Assembly (NCBI GenBank): GCA_902477615.1
Contig: CABSHY010000095.1
Span: forward strand, 1 to 5,590
Source: an uncultured Sutterella sp.
Lineage (GTDB): Bacteria > Pseudomonadota > Gammaproteobacteria > Burkholderiales > Burkholderiaceae_F
Reading direction: 5' to 3'
DNA length: 5,590 bases
The notes below the pieces were generated by a model. The model did not search any database. It had not been told where the DNA came from and was given only the letters and a program-made list of their open reading frames with translations. How positions within the stretch are numbered: the first letter of the stretch is position 1; each line of letters opens with the position of its first letter. Made by a program: the position numbers and the translations under genes. Below, piece after piece: positions 1-5,590 of this stretch.

Positions 1-521
1 GTGAGAAGCTCTATGTCGTAACGAGCTTAGGCGTTTATGCCTCTGACTTAAACGAGCCCTCTTTTGAACGCGCCTGTCCGCAACGCAAGGGCGAGGACTA
101 CGTGGACATTGAAAGCTTTGGCAATATGCTTTACGCCTGCACCAATAAAGGCATCTATCAAGCGGCATCCGGCGCTCGTTGGCGTCTGAAATACGACGGC
201 ACCACCTGCGGTCACTTCTTCTCCCTTTTAACGTTTAATGGCGCCCTTTTAACGGCTTGTGAAAAAGGCATTTACGTTGCCTCGCAAGAAGGGCGTTTCT
301 GGCACCCGCGCTATACGGGTAAAGACTTTGGAATGTTTGTAGCGATTGACGCTCGAGACGGCGTTTTGTATGCGCAAACCAATAAAGGCTTTTGCGTGAG
401 TCACGACAATGGTCAACATTGGGAAACGCACCCGCGCCTGATGGGTCCATGGACAAACGCCATGGGTGGCTCCATGATTTTTGAGCCCCGCGCTCCCAAA
501 AAGCGCCCTTATAACGATTAA
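1..521 (+). CDS. beta-propeller-like protein with BNR/Asp-box repeats (C-terminal part, 5' end outside window)
   Basis: The frame is open from position 3 to the TAA at 519-521, so 172 C-terminal residues are visible and the start lies upstream. A GTG at 102 is in frame, but residues before it already belong to a repeat, so it is not the start. Four similar units are seen, with core G-(V/I/F)-(Y/C) glycines at visible residues 10, 50, 89 and 129, a period of 39-40. Each core follows an LY..T-type strand, and in units 2-4 an aromatic/Trp lies 10-11 residues later. Residues 133-140 (S-H-D-N-G-Q-H-W) fit the Asp-box consensus SxDxGxxW exactly. This repeat size and motif are typical of beta-propeller blades in BNR/sialidase/YCF48-like folds, which often act as binding scaffolds. 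The C-terminus ends in a basic Arg/Lys/Pro stretch. No catalytic motif or signal peptide can be judged. Function unknown; the fold assignment is fairly sure. It lies 35 nt upstream of rph and may be co-transcribed with it. Confidence 0.75.
   Translation, partial: EKLYVVTSLGVYASDLNEPSFERACPQRKGEDYVDIESFGNMLYACTNKGIYQAASGARWRLKYDGTTCGHFFSLLTFNGALLTACEKGIYVASQEGRFWHPRYTGKDFGMFVAIDARDGVLYAQTNKGFCVSHDNGQHWETHPRLMGPWTNAMGGSMIFEPRAPKKRPYND
9..455 (+). repeat. four ~40-residue blade repeats in the beta-propeller gene
   Basis: The translated repeats begin at about nt 9, 129, 246 and 366. Each has an LY/LL strand, a turn with N/E-K-G (units 2-4), an aromatic, then W plus a basic or aromatic segment. 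At DNA level the 12-mer ACCAATAAAGGC is identical at 141-152 and 378-389 (units 2 and 4), and the rest has diverged. Units 2 and 4 (ACTNKGIY and AQTNKGFC) are the closest pair. Confidence 0.7.
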
Positions 522-542
522 TTACCCCATACTGAATTTCTT

Positions 543-549
543 TAAGAGG
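543..549 (+). promoter_or_regulatory. ribosome binding site of rph
   Basis: TAAGAGG lies 7 nt before the ATG at 557. This supports that start, which also matches the usual RNase PH N-terminus. No convincing sigma70 promoter is visible in the 35-nt gap after the beta-propeller gene, which favours read-through. Confidence 0.6.
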
Positions 550-556
550 CAACACC

Positions 557-1276
557 ATGTTAGAACGCTCTTACGGTCGTCAAACGAACGAAATGCGACC
601 CGTTCGCATTACCACTCACTACACCAAGCATGCCGAAGGCTCTGTCTTGATTGAAGTGGGCGAAACGAAAGTGATTTGCACGGCTTCTGTCACCGAAGGT
701 GTGCCTCGCTTTATGAAAGACAAAGCCGAAGGGTGGGTGACGGCTGAATACGGTCTTTTGCCTCGCGCGACGCACACGCGCTGTGACCGTGAAGCCGCTA
801 AGGGCAAGCAATCCGGTCGCACACAAGAGATTCAACGCTTAATCGGTCGCTCATTGCGCGCCATTGTTGATCGCGCGAAGATGCCCGGATTTACGATTCA
901 ATTGGACTGCGATGTGATTCAAGCCGATGGTGGCACGCGTTGCGCTTCTATTACGGGCGCTTGGGTGGCATTATCTTTGGCCGTTCAAACGATGTTGGAA
1001 AAGGGCCAAATTACCGAGTCGCCGATCAAAGGCCATGTGGCTGCGATCAGCGCCGGTATCTATGACGGCACGCCTGTGGTGGATTTAGATTACGTTGAAG
1101 ACAGCCACTGCGGTACCGACATGAATTTTGTGATGACCTCTGACGCACGCTTCGTTGAAATTCAAGGCACGGCCGAAGGTGAACCTTTTAGCCAAGAGGA
1201 AATGAATACCATGACGCAATTGGCTAAAGACGCCATTTCTCAACTCATTGACGCTCAACGCAAAGCCATCGTCTAA
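557..1276 (+). CDS. rph: ribonuclease PH (tRNA nucleotidyltransferase)
   Basis: RNase PH is a cytoplasmic 3'-5' phosphorolytic exoribonuclease. It uses inorganic phosphate to trim tRNA precursor 3' ends and structured RNAs, releasing nucleoside diphosphates, and normally acts as a hexamer (trimer of dimers). The 239-residue length matches the family (about 238). The PH-domain signatures are intact: MRPV near residues 13-16, YTKHAEGSV at 22-30, TASVTEGVPRF at 42-52, and TAEYGLLPR at 62-70. KQSGRT at 84-89 carries the phosphate-contacting Arg88, and ADGGTR at 123-128 carries the second phosphate loop (Thr127/Arg128). The acidic metal-site segment YVEDS...TDMN lies at 179-190 and VEIQGTAEGEPF at 200-211. 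Nothing is truncated, unlike the known frameshifted allele of E. coli K-12. It heads the rph-rdgB-hemW run, with rdgB 13 nt downstream. Identification is secure. Confidence 0.97.
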   Translation: MLERSYGRQTNEMRPVRITTHYTKHAEGSVLIEVGETKVICTASVTEGVPRFMKDKAEGWVTAEYGLLPRATHTRCDREAAKGKQSGRTQEIQRLIGRSLRAIVDRAKMPGFTIQLDCDVIQADGGTRCASITGAWVALSLAVQTMLEKGQITESPIKGHVAAISAGIYDGTPVVDLDYVEDSHCGTDMNFVMTSDARFVEIQGTAEGEPFSQEEMNTMTQLAKDAISQLIDAQRKAIV

Positions 1277-1280
1277 GGAA
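1274..1280 (+). promoter_or_regulatory. ribosome binding site that fixes the rdgB start
   Basis: TAAGGAA contains the rph stop codon TAA (1274-1276). Its AAGGAA core ends 9 nt before the ATG at 1290. A longer in-frame reading from 1248 would lie inside rph, lacks this spacing, and adds 14 residues absent from the family, so 1290 is chosen. The overlap of stop and Shine-Dalgarno suggests translational coupling of rph and rdgB. Confidence 0.7.
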
Positions 1281-1289
1281 ATTAGCACT

Positions 1290-1883
1290 ATGAAAATCGT
1301 TTTAGCCAGCAACAATAAGGGCAAACTTCGCGAATTCAATCGCCTTCTTCAACCCTTAAATGTCGAAGTGCATCCGCAAGGCGAATTCAATGTCCCGTCG
1401 GCTCCCGAACCCTACGGTACGTTCTTGGAAAACTGCTTAACGAAAGCCCGTCATGCCGCGCGTGAAACGGGATTGCCCGCTATTGCAGACGACTCTGGTA
1501 TTTGCGTAGAAGCGTTGGGGGGATTGCCCGGCGTTCTTTCTGCTCGCTTTGCGGGTGAACCGTCAGACGACGCCAAAAACAACGCCCTTTTGATTGAAAA
1601 ACTTAAAAACGAAACCAATCGCAACGCTCACTACACGTGCGTTTTGGTGGCCGTGCGCCACCCTGACGATCCCGAGCCCATCATTGCCGAAGGCCGTTGG
1701 TACGGGGAAGTCATTGATGAGCCCAAGGGCGACGGCGGTTTCGGCTATGATCCCCATTTCTTCTTACCGAGCCACCAAAAAACCGCGGCAGAATTGTCCT
1801 TAGAAGATAAAAACGCCATCAGCCATCGCGGTCTTGCCATGGTGAAATTGATTGAAGAGATGAAACGTCGTTGGACTTTATGA
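1290..1883 (+). CDS. rdgB: RdgB/HAM1 family non-canonical purine NTP pyrophosphatase (ITPase)
   Basis: This enzyme hydrolyses dITP, ITP, dXTP and XTP to the monophosphate plus pyrophosphate, keeping deaminated purines out of DNA and RNA. It is a cytoplasmic, Mg-dependent, usually dimeric protein. The start at 1290 gives 197 residues, the same length as E. coli RdgB. Visible motifs are the N-terminal nucleotide-binding strand-loop LASNNKGKLREF (residues 5-16), F45-x-E-N-x-L-x-K52-A, and the catalytic ADDSG at 66-70 (Asp68 as general base/metal ligand) followed by LGGLPGVLSARFAG (76-89). GDGGFGYDPHF (147-157) is the base-recognition segment, and AISHRGLA (176-183) ends the site. All key residues are present. 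Its stop codon overlaps the hemW ATG (ATGA at 1880-1883), so the two are likely translationally coupled. Identification is secure. Confidence 0.96.
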   Translation: MKIVLASNNKGKLREFNRLLQPLNVEVHPQGEFNVPSAPEPYGTFLENCLTKARHAARETGLPAIADDSGICVEALGGLPGVLSARFAGEPSDDAKNNALLIEKLKNETNRNAHYTCVLVAVRHPDDPEPIIAEGRWYGEVIDEPKGDGGFGYDPHFFLPSHQKTAAELSLEDKNAISHRGLAMVKLIEEMKRRWTL

Positions 1884-3031
1884 TCGCCAAAGACATTCCT
1901 CTTTCGCTTTACGTTCACTGGCCTTGGTGCGTAAGAAAGTGCCCTTATTGCGACTTTAATTCGCATGCACTGCCTACGTGCCAAAGTGGCGCCACAGAGT
2001 CCTATATGAAGGCGCTGGTCGCTGACATGAAAGCCAGTCTTTCGTTAGTCGGTAACCGCCCCCTGCAAAGTATTTTTATTGGTGGCGGGACACCCTCTTT
2101 GATTGCACCCGCTGCACTTGAGCATTTCTTAAACGAAGTTGCCAAAACGTATTCGTTAGCCTCAGACATTGAAATCACGATGGAGGCCAACCCCGGCACG
2201 ATTGATGCCGAGCACTTTCACGCTTACCGTCAAGCAGGCGTTAACCGCCTCTCCATGGGCGTGCAAAGTTTTAGCGATGAAAAGCTTTTTGCGCTGGGAA
2301 GAATTCACAATCGAAGCGATGCTTGGAAAGCGATCGAAATCATTCATCAGAACTTTGATAACTTCAATTTGGATGTGATGTATGCCTTGCCCTCTCAAAC
2401 GCTTCCTGAGCTCATTTTTGACCTCACAGAGGCATTGAAAGCCAAGAGCACGCATTTGTCTTTCTATCAGCTCACAATTGAGCCCAATACGGTCTTTGCC
2501 AAAAAGACGCCCGATAATTTACCCGATGACGATCTCTGCGCTCAAATGCAAGAGACGGTTGTGAGTACCCTTGAAGCCCATGGGTTCGAGCATTATGAAA
2601 TTTCAGGCTACGCCCAACCCAATCATCGTTGTCGCCATAACCTCAATTATTGGCAGTTTGGGGACTATATCGCCTGCGGTGCGGGCGCCCACAGCAAAGT
2701 GACAACGATTGACGGAAAAATCCTAAGAGAAGTCCGCTACAGTCAACCCGAGAGCTTCATCCGACACGCATCAGAAGACTCGGCCATTGCTCAAACACGC
2801 ATTGTTCAGAAGGATGAACAAGCCTTTGAATTCATGCTCAACGCCCTTCGACTCAAAGAAGGTGTTAGCATTGATACATTGTTACAAAGAACCGATCTGA
2901 CATTGGAAGACATTGCAGAGCCTTTGAAGAAAGCACAAAGCTTAAAACTGATGTCCGATCCGTTAGAACGCATTGTTGCGACACCCATTGGTTGGAACTA
3001 TCTCTCCGATCTTCAAGAGTTGTTCCTCTAA
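1880..3031 (+). CDS. hemW: radical SAM heme chaperone HemW
   Basis: HemW-type proteins (once annotated as coproporphyrinogen III oxidase-like HemN) bind a 4Fe-4S cluster and heme and are thought to insert heme into targets such as respiratory cytochromes. The 383-residue product has the radical-SAM cluster motif CxxxCxxC at Cys17, Cys21 and Cys24, followed by DFNSH. The fourth Cys of true HemN is a Phe here, as in HemW. It also has the SAM-binding GGGTPS at 68-73, the HemW-defining HNLNYW motif at 253-258 and a C-terminal HemN_C-type region (about 310-380, beginning EFMLNALRLKEGV). I chose the ATG at 1880, which overlaps the rdgB stop, because the product then begins close to the first family-conserved strand (PLSLYVH). 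An in-frame TTG at 1871 would add three residues and sits 10 nt after a GAAGAGA stretch, so it remains possible. A small oddity is GAGAHSK, where I recall E. coli has GCGAHGK. Family assignment is firm. Confidence 0.94.
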   Translation: MIAKDIPLSLYVHWPWCVRKCPYCDFNSHALPTCQSGATESYMKALVADMKASLSLVGNRPLQSIFIGGGTPSLIAPAALEHFLNEVAKTYSLASDIEITMEANPGTIDAEHFHAYRQAGVNRLSMGVQSFSDEKLFALGRIHNRSDAWKAIEIIHQNFDNFNLDVMYALPSQTLPELIFDLTEALKAKSTHLSFYQLTIEPNTVFAKKTPDNLPDDDLCAQMQETVVSTLEAHGFEHYEISGYAQPNHRCRHNLNYWQFGDYIACGAGAHSKVTTIDGKILREVRYSQPESFIRHASEDSAIAQTRIVQKDEQAFEFMLNALRLKEGVSIDTLLQRTDLTLEDIAEPLKKAQSLKLMSDPLERIVATPIGWNYLSDLQELFL

Positions 3032-3046
3032 TTGGTCTCGTACCAA
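3032..3046 (+). other. small hairpin directly after the hemW stop
   Basis: TTGGT (3032-3036) and ACCAA (3042-3046) form a perfect 5-bp stem with a 5-nt loop starting on the base after the hemW TAA. No T-tract follows, so it is not an intrinsic terminator. It might slow 3'-5' decay or separate hemW from the transporter message, but an inverted repeat this short can occur by chance. Confidence 0.3.
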
Positions 3047-3053
3047 GCGACTC

Positions 3054-3059
3054 AAAGGA
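3054..3059 (+). promoter_or_regulatory. ribosome binding site of the Na/Pi-cotransporter-family gene
   Basis: AAAGGA lies 12 nt upstream of the ATG at 3072, a little farther than optimal. It is the only purine-rich block in the 40-nt gap after hemW and fits the start chosen by homology (short N-terminus leading straight into the first membrane helix). Confidence 0.5.
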
Positions 3060-3071
3060 TAATTCGATTTA

Positions 3072-4730
3072 ATGCATCCCGTCATCCAATTACTCGGTGG
3101 CATTGCCCTTTTACTTTGGGGCACTTACATGGTCAAAACCGGCATGTTGCGTACATTCGGTTTGACTTTGCGCGATGTTCTGTCTCGTCAACTCAAAAAC
3201 CGTTTCAAGGGCTTTTTTGCGGGTTTTTGTCTCTCAAGTCTTTTGCAAAGTTCAACCGCGGCCACCCTCCTGGTTGCGGGTCTCCAATCCGAAGGTGTGG
3301 TGACCACGGCCATTGGTTTGAGTGCCATCATGGGGGCAGACTTAGGGAGCGCTTTCGTTGCGCGTGTTTTGAGTTTTAATCTTTCTGCCTACGCCCCCTT
3401 TTTAATCATTGTCGGTGCCTTTTTGTTCTTTTACAAAACACCACGCAAACGTACCGGCCAATTCGGACGCGTTTTGATCGGTTTGGGCTTTGTGATGACG
3501 GCGCTTGCACAAATCATTGCCTCCACTCAACCGCTTCGCAACAGCACGGAGTTTTTCCCCGTCTTTCAAATGTTTGCCGATATGCCTTTGCTTGCGATGC
3601 TCGCAGGCGGCTTATTAGCGTTGGGGTGCTTTTCAAGCTTAGCTGCTGTGGTCATCACGCAAGGGCTGTTGACCGCCGGCGTATTGCCCGCTTACACGGC
3701 CCTTTGGGTGGTTTTGGGTGCCAATATTGAAAGCACGATTTTGGCGGTTATTACGACGCTTCCCGTGGGTTACGCCGGTCGACGAGGGCCTACGGTCAAC
3801 GGTATCTATCGTCTTTGCTACATTTTCTTGGGCGCCATTTGCCTCACATTCATTCCGGCTTTGTCGACCACCTTTTCACAATTGCCGGACTCGGCCATTT
3901 ATTTCCATTTGGCCTTTAACACCGTTGGTGGATTGATTGGTTTGTGCCTTATTGCTCCCATGGCACAACTCGCTGAAAAAATCTTACCGACGCCCAAAGA
4001 ACTCTCTGCAGTACCAAAGGCCGCAAAAAATCTCTTTGTGAAAGAAAACTTTATTTCGCCTGCTGTTTCGCTTCGCATTACGCGAAAAGAAATCTGCCAA
4101 AGCATTCAAGAAGTGCAAGCCTTTTGGCATGAAACCGAAGACCTTTTAAGGCGCAACCCCGAAGAAGGCCAAATTCTTTTGTTGCTCGATCGTGAGAAGT
4201 ACATTCGCCAGCATTGCGAGTCGGTGAGTTTATTCCTCTCACGTGTGATCCAAGAACCCTTAAATCAAACGGAAGCCATCACTTGGCAAAACCTCAAGAG
4301 CATTAACGGCTCACTGAAATTGACGCTCTCCGTTATGGATCGTGTGATTGAAGTGCTGAGAGAACAAAAATGCAGCAAAAATAAAGAATTCAGCCCCATT
4401 GGTCTGAAGGAACTTTTGGCTTATCACGAACGCGTCACGAAGTGCCTGAGCATTTTGCGTGTCATTATCGAAACGGAAAACGAAGGTCAGCGCACGGACT
4501 TGGTCAAACTCTTAAAAGAAGAGCGCAACAATGCCCTAAAGGGTGGTTTGGCCTTGACGCAAACGCATATGGAGCGTGTTGCCATCGGTATCACCAGCGC
4601 CATTGAAACGAGCGCCCTTCACCTTGAATTGCAATCCTTATTTAACCGCCTCTGCGGCACGATCTACAGTGCTGTGAGCACGGAAATGGATGTCACGGAC
4701 ATGGCCAGTTACTTGGCCAAAAAAGAATAA
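3072..4730 (+). CDS. Na/Pi-cotransporter (NptA) family inner-membrane protein with PhoU-like tail, YjbB-like
   Basis: The 552-residue protein has an N-terminal membrane part of about 300 residues with two inverted Na/Pi-cotransporter repeats, and a C-terminal soluble helical part (about 330-552) resembling the PhoU-like tail of this family. Hydrophobic segments are seen near 4-24, 48-71, 76-97, 106-121, 133-151, 172-203, 207-227, 243-262 and 278-297. Repeat 1 has the signature QSST at 59-62 and GADLGS at 88-93; repeat 2 has FSS at 187-189 and GANIES at 216-221. As I recall E. coli YjbB (543 aa), it likewise lacks the second Gln (YSS) and ends with a similar IETS-LHL segment, seen here near 512. 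YjbB is reported to export phosphate, so export or Pi balancing is likelier than high-affinity uptake; direction and ion coupling cannot be read from sequence. Glu220 replaces a usual Gly in the second loop. It is the last gene of the run; its stop lies in the T-tract of the convergent tRNA terminator. Confidence 0.88.
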   Translation: MHPVIQLLGGIALLLWGTYMVKTGMLRTFGLTLRDVLSRQLKNRFKGFFAGFCLSSLLQSSTAATLLVAGLQSEGVVTTAIGLSAIMGADLGSAFVARVLSFNLSAYAPFLIIVGAFLFFYKTPRKRTGQFGRVLIGLGFVMTALAQIIASTQPLRNSTEFFPVFQMFADMPLLAMLAGGLLALGCFSSLAAVVITQGLLTAGVLPAYTALWVVLGANIESTILAVITTLPVGYAGRRGPTVNGIYRLCYIFLGAICLTFIPALSTTFSQLPDSAIYFHLAFNTVGGLIGLCLIAPMAQLAEKILPTPKELSAVPKAAKNLFVKENFISPAVSLRITRKEICQSIQEVQAFWHETEDLLRRNPEEGQILLLLDREKYIRQHCESVSLFLSRVIQEPLNQTEAITWQNLKSINGSLKLTLSVMDRVIEVLREQKCSKNKEFSPIGLKELLAYHERVTKCLSILRVIIETENEGQRTDLVKLLKEERNNALKGGLALTQTHMERVAIGITSAIETSALHLELQSLFNRLCGTIYSAVSTEMDVTDMASYLAKKE

Positions 4731-4755
4731 AAAAAGAGACCAGACAACTGATCTC
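4729..4755 (-). terminator. intrinsic terminator of the tRNA-Pro unit (convergent with the transporter gene)
   Basis: Read on the - strand, GAGATCAG (4755-4748) pairs with CTGGTCTC (4743-4736) as an 8-bp stem including one G-T wobble, with a TTGT loop. Seven T follow (complement of 4735-4729). On the + strand the same site has a C-A mismatch and only four T after the stem, so it is at best a weak terminator for the transporter gene. The T-tract overlaps the transporter stop codon (4728-4730). Confidence 0.8.
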
Positions 4756-4768
4756 CATTTTGAACTGA

Positions 4769-4846
<78 letters not shown>

Positions 4847-4860
4847 CATCAAGGATGAGA

Positions 4861-4889
4861 ATATTACACGAAAGTTTCCCTATTTTCAA
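4861..4889 (-). promoter_or_regulatory. sigma70-type promoter of the tRNA-Pro gene
   Basis: On the - strand, TTGAAA (4889-4884) is followed after exactly 17 nt by TAATAT (4866-4861). Both hexamers are close to consensus (TTGACA, TATAAT), and the TAATAT end is 15 nt before the mature 5' end at 4845. A start near 4854 would leave a leader of about 9 nt for RNase P to remove. The bases just downstream (TCTCATCC) do not look like a classic GC-rich stringent discriminator. Confidence 0.75.
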
Positions 4890-4919
4890 ACCCTTCCCCG
4901 CTGTCTTCATCTCACATTC

Positions 4920-4964
4920 AATCAACAATGCCTACTTATTTGTTTTTATTAGATTTTGTTGATT
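4920..4964. repeat. 9-bp inverted repeat in the AT-rich spacer
   Basis: AATCAACAA (4920-4928) and TTGTTGATT (4956-4964) are perfect inverted copies separated by 27 nt. They sit between the tRNA promoter and the terminator of the downstream - strand gene. The spacing is long for a hairpin, and the region is AT-rich, so chance is quite possible. Nothing else is recognised in 4890-4973. Confidence 0.3.
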
Positions 4965-4973
4965 TTGAGAGAT

Positions 4974-5003
4974 AAAAAAGAGGACTGACTTTCATCAATC
5001 CTC
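4974..5003 (-). terminator. intrinsic terminator of the acidic-linker gene
   Basis: On the - strand, GAGGATTGA (5003-4995) pairs with TCAGTCCTC (4988-4980) to give a 9-bp stem with one wobble pair and the 6-nt loop TGAAAG. Six T follow (complement of 4979-4974). It begins 24 nt after the TAA of the - strand gene (5027-5029). On the + strand the wobble becomes a C-A mismatch, but a T-rich run also follows at 5006-5011, so weak function in that direction is possible. Confidence 0.85.
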
Positions 5004-5026
5004 CCTTTTTTCAAACGCTTATCGTT

Positions 5027-5590
5027 TTACTTTTTACCCCACAAGAAGGGAGCAATGTGCGTCAACGAATTTTGTTGCGATTTCGGCACTTTCATACCAA
5101 TCGTAAACGCCTGGCGTTGACCGGGCAGAGGCGGCACAACTAAACGTGACGTATCGACTTTGCGCTCTTCGGTCTTGGTCTCAACTTTGGCTGCTTCTTG
5201 AGAAGCAACCGTCTCCGCTACAACCTCTTCTTTAACCTCGACTTCTGCAGAAACGACCGGAGCGTTCCCCGACAAAAGCTCATCGACCGACGTCTCGGTT
5301 TTGGGTTCCACGTCAACAGGTTGCGGCGCAAACACCGGCTCTTCAACCTCTTCGGCCTCTTGGACTTCTTCGATAACGGGCTCGGGTTCAACAACCGTTA
5401 AGGGTTCGGTCGTAACGACTTCCTCTTTAACTTCGACAGGGGCCTTCGAGGGCGTCATATCGCCAATCTTAGGACTCAAAGTTAAGAAGTTTTCGCTATC
5501 GGCACCAAAGGCACCCAAGTCATAGGAATGAGGGGCAATCAACTCTTCCGTCTCTTGGCTCTTTTCTTCGATACGAGCAGTCTCTTCGGC
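5027..5590 (-). CDS. unidentified protein with Glu/Val-rich acidic linker and basic C-terminal tail (C-terminal part only)
   Basis: The frame is open from the window edge to the TAA at 5029-5027, giving 187 visible residues; the N-terminus lies outside. A TTG at 5542 is in frame, but coding-like Glu-rich sequence continues upstream of it, so it is not taken as a start. Counting from that TTG as residue 1, residues 36-131 are low-complexity: 25 Glu and 22 Val in 96 residues, with Pro, Thr and Ala. The segment VEVKEEVV occurs twice (36-43 and 101-108). Residues 132-171 contain no Asp or Glu but six Lys/Arg and one His, and end W-G-K-K. This layout suggests a disordered spacer followed by a short binding motif. 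Such tails occur in RNase E-type ribonucleases, FimV/TonB-like envelope proteins and division proteins, but I recognise no diagnostic motif and do not assign a function. No membrane helix or Cys is visible. It has its own downstream terminator. Confidence 0.7.
   Translation of the reverse strand, partial: AEETARIEEKSQETEELIAPHSYDLGAFGADSENFLTLSPKIGDMTPSKAPVEVKEEVVTTEPLTVVEPEPVIEEVQEAEEVEEPVFAPQPVDVEPKTETSVDELLSGNAPVVSAEVEVKEEVVAETVASQEAAKVETKTEERKVDTSRLVVPPLPGQRQAFTIGMKVPKSQQNSLTHIAPFLWGKK

Larger units (their letters stand above)
557..4730 (+). other. predicted operon rph-rdgB-hemW-(YjbB-like transporter)
   Basis: Four co-directional genes have gaps of 13, -4 and 40 nt, each has an adjacent Shine-Dalgarno or coupled start, and no T-tract terminator lies between them. 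The upstream beta-propeller gene is only 35 nt away with no terminator or clear promoter between, so the unit probably starts further upstream outside the window. rph-rdgB-hemW adjacency is common in Proteobacteria; inclusion of the transporter is inferred from spacing alone. Confidence 0.65.

Noticed and set aside
102..104. GTG as start of the beta-propeller gene
   Set aside because: The frame is open upstream to the window edge and includes another repeat unit (GVY core at visible residue 10), so this is an internal codon.
489..507. Small GCGCT/AGCGC hairpin near the end of the beta-propeller gene
   Set aside because: It lies inside the coding sequence, the stem is only 5 bp and no T-tract follows, so it is not a terminator separating the gene from rph.
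235..558. 107-codon - strand frame opposite the beta-propeller gene
   Set aside because: It is a shadow: the + strand frame shows regular protein repeats, and this one has no recognisable domain.
1248..1289. Extended rdgB N-terminus starting inside rph
   Set aside because: The extra 14 residues are absent from the family, overlap the rph 3' end, and the AAGGAA site points to the ATG at 1290.
3032..3379. 115-codon + strand frame starting at TTG just after hemW
   Set aside because: It overlaps the transporter gene in another frame, its product is Cys/His/Arg-rich without domain features, and the transporter frame has clear family motifs.
5540..5542. TTG as start of the - strand acidic-linker gene
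   Set aside because: The frame continues open to the window edge with the same Glu-rich composition, and no Shine-Dalgarno precedes the TTG at proper spacing apart from generic purine-rich Glu codons.

Overview
The window looks like a compact chromosomal housekeeping segment from a betaproteobacterium. This placement rests on the RNase PH, RdgB and HemW sequences, the tRNA-Pro(GGG), and a roughly 50% GC genome with short intergenic gaps. A Burkholderiales lineage of the Sutterella/Parasutterella type is my best guess; it is an inference from protein feel and base composition, not a search result. I saw no transposase, integrase, phage gene, CRISPR array or toxin-antitoxin pair.

Left part (1-4730), all on the + strand. 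The window opens inside a beta-propeller-like protein of BNR/Asp-box type, of which only the last ~172 residues are present. A tightly packed run follows: RNase PH (rph, 557-1276), the inosine/xanthosine triphosphate pyrophosphatase RdgB (1290-1883), the radical-SAM heme chaperone HemW (1880-3031, ATGA overlap with rdgB) and a Na/Pi-cotransporter-family protein resembling E. coli YjbB (3072-4730). Gaps are 35, 13, -4 and 40 nt and I see no terminator between the genes, so they probably form one transcription unit. rph-rdgB(-hemW) is a familiar proteobacterial neighbourhood. The joint theme is RNA 3'-end processing by phosphorolysis, cleaning of the nucleotide pool, heme delivery and phosphate transport.

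Right part (4729-5590), all on the - strand. A proline tRNA with anticodon GGG (4769-4845) is a self-contained unit. It has a strong-looking sigma70 promoter (TTGAAA, 17 nt, TAATAT) and a hairpin/T-tract terminator whose T-tract overlaps the yjbB-like stop codon in a convergent arrangement. Beyond a short AT-rich spacer lies another terminator, then the last 187 residues of an unidentified protein. That protein has a long Glu/Val-rich acidic linker and a 40-residue C-terminal tail with no acidic residue at all; its N-terminal part lies outside the window.

I found no clear undescribed system. The points most worth a second look are the unidentified acidic-linker protein with its charge-switched tail, the beta-propeller gene beside rph, substitutions in the transporter's second conserved loop, and an A-C mismatch in the tRNA T-stem.
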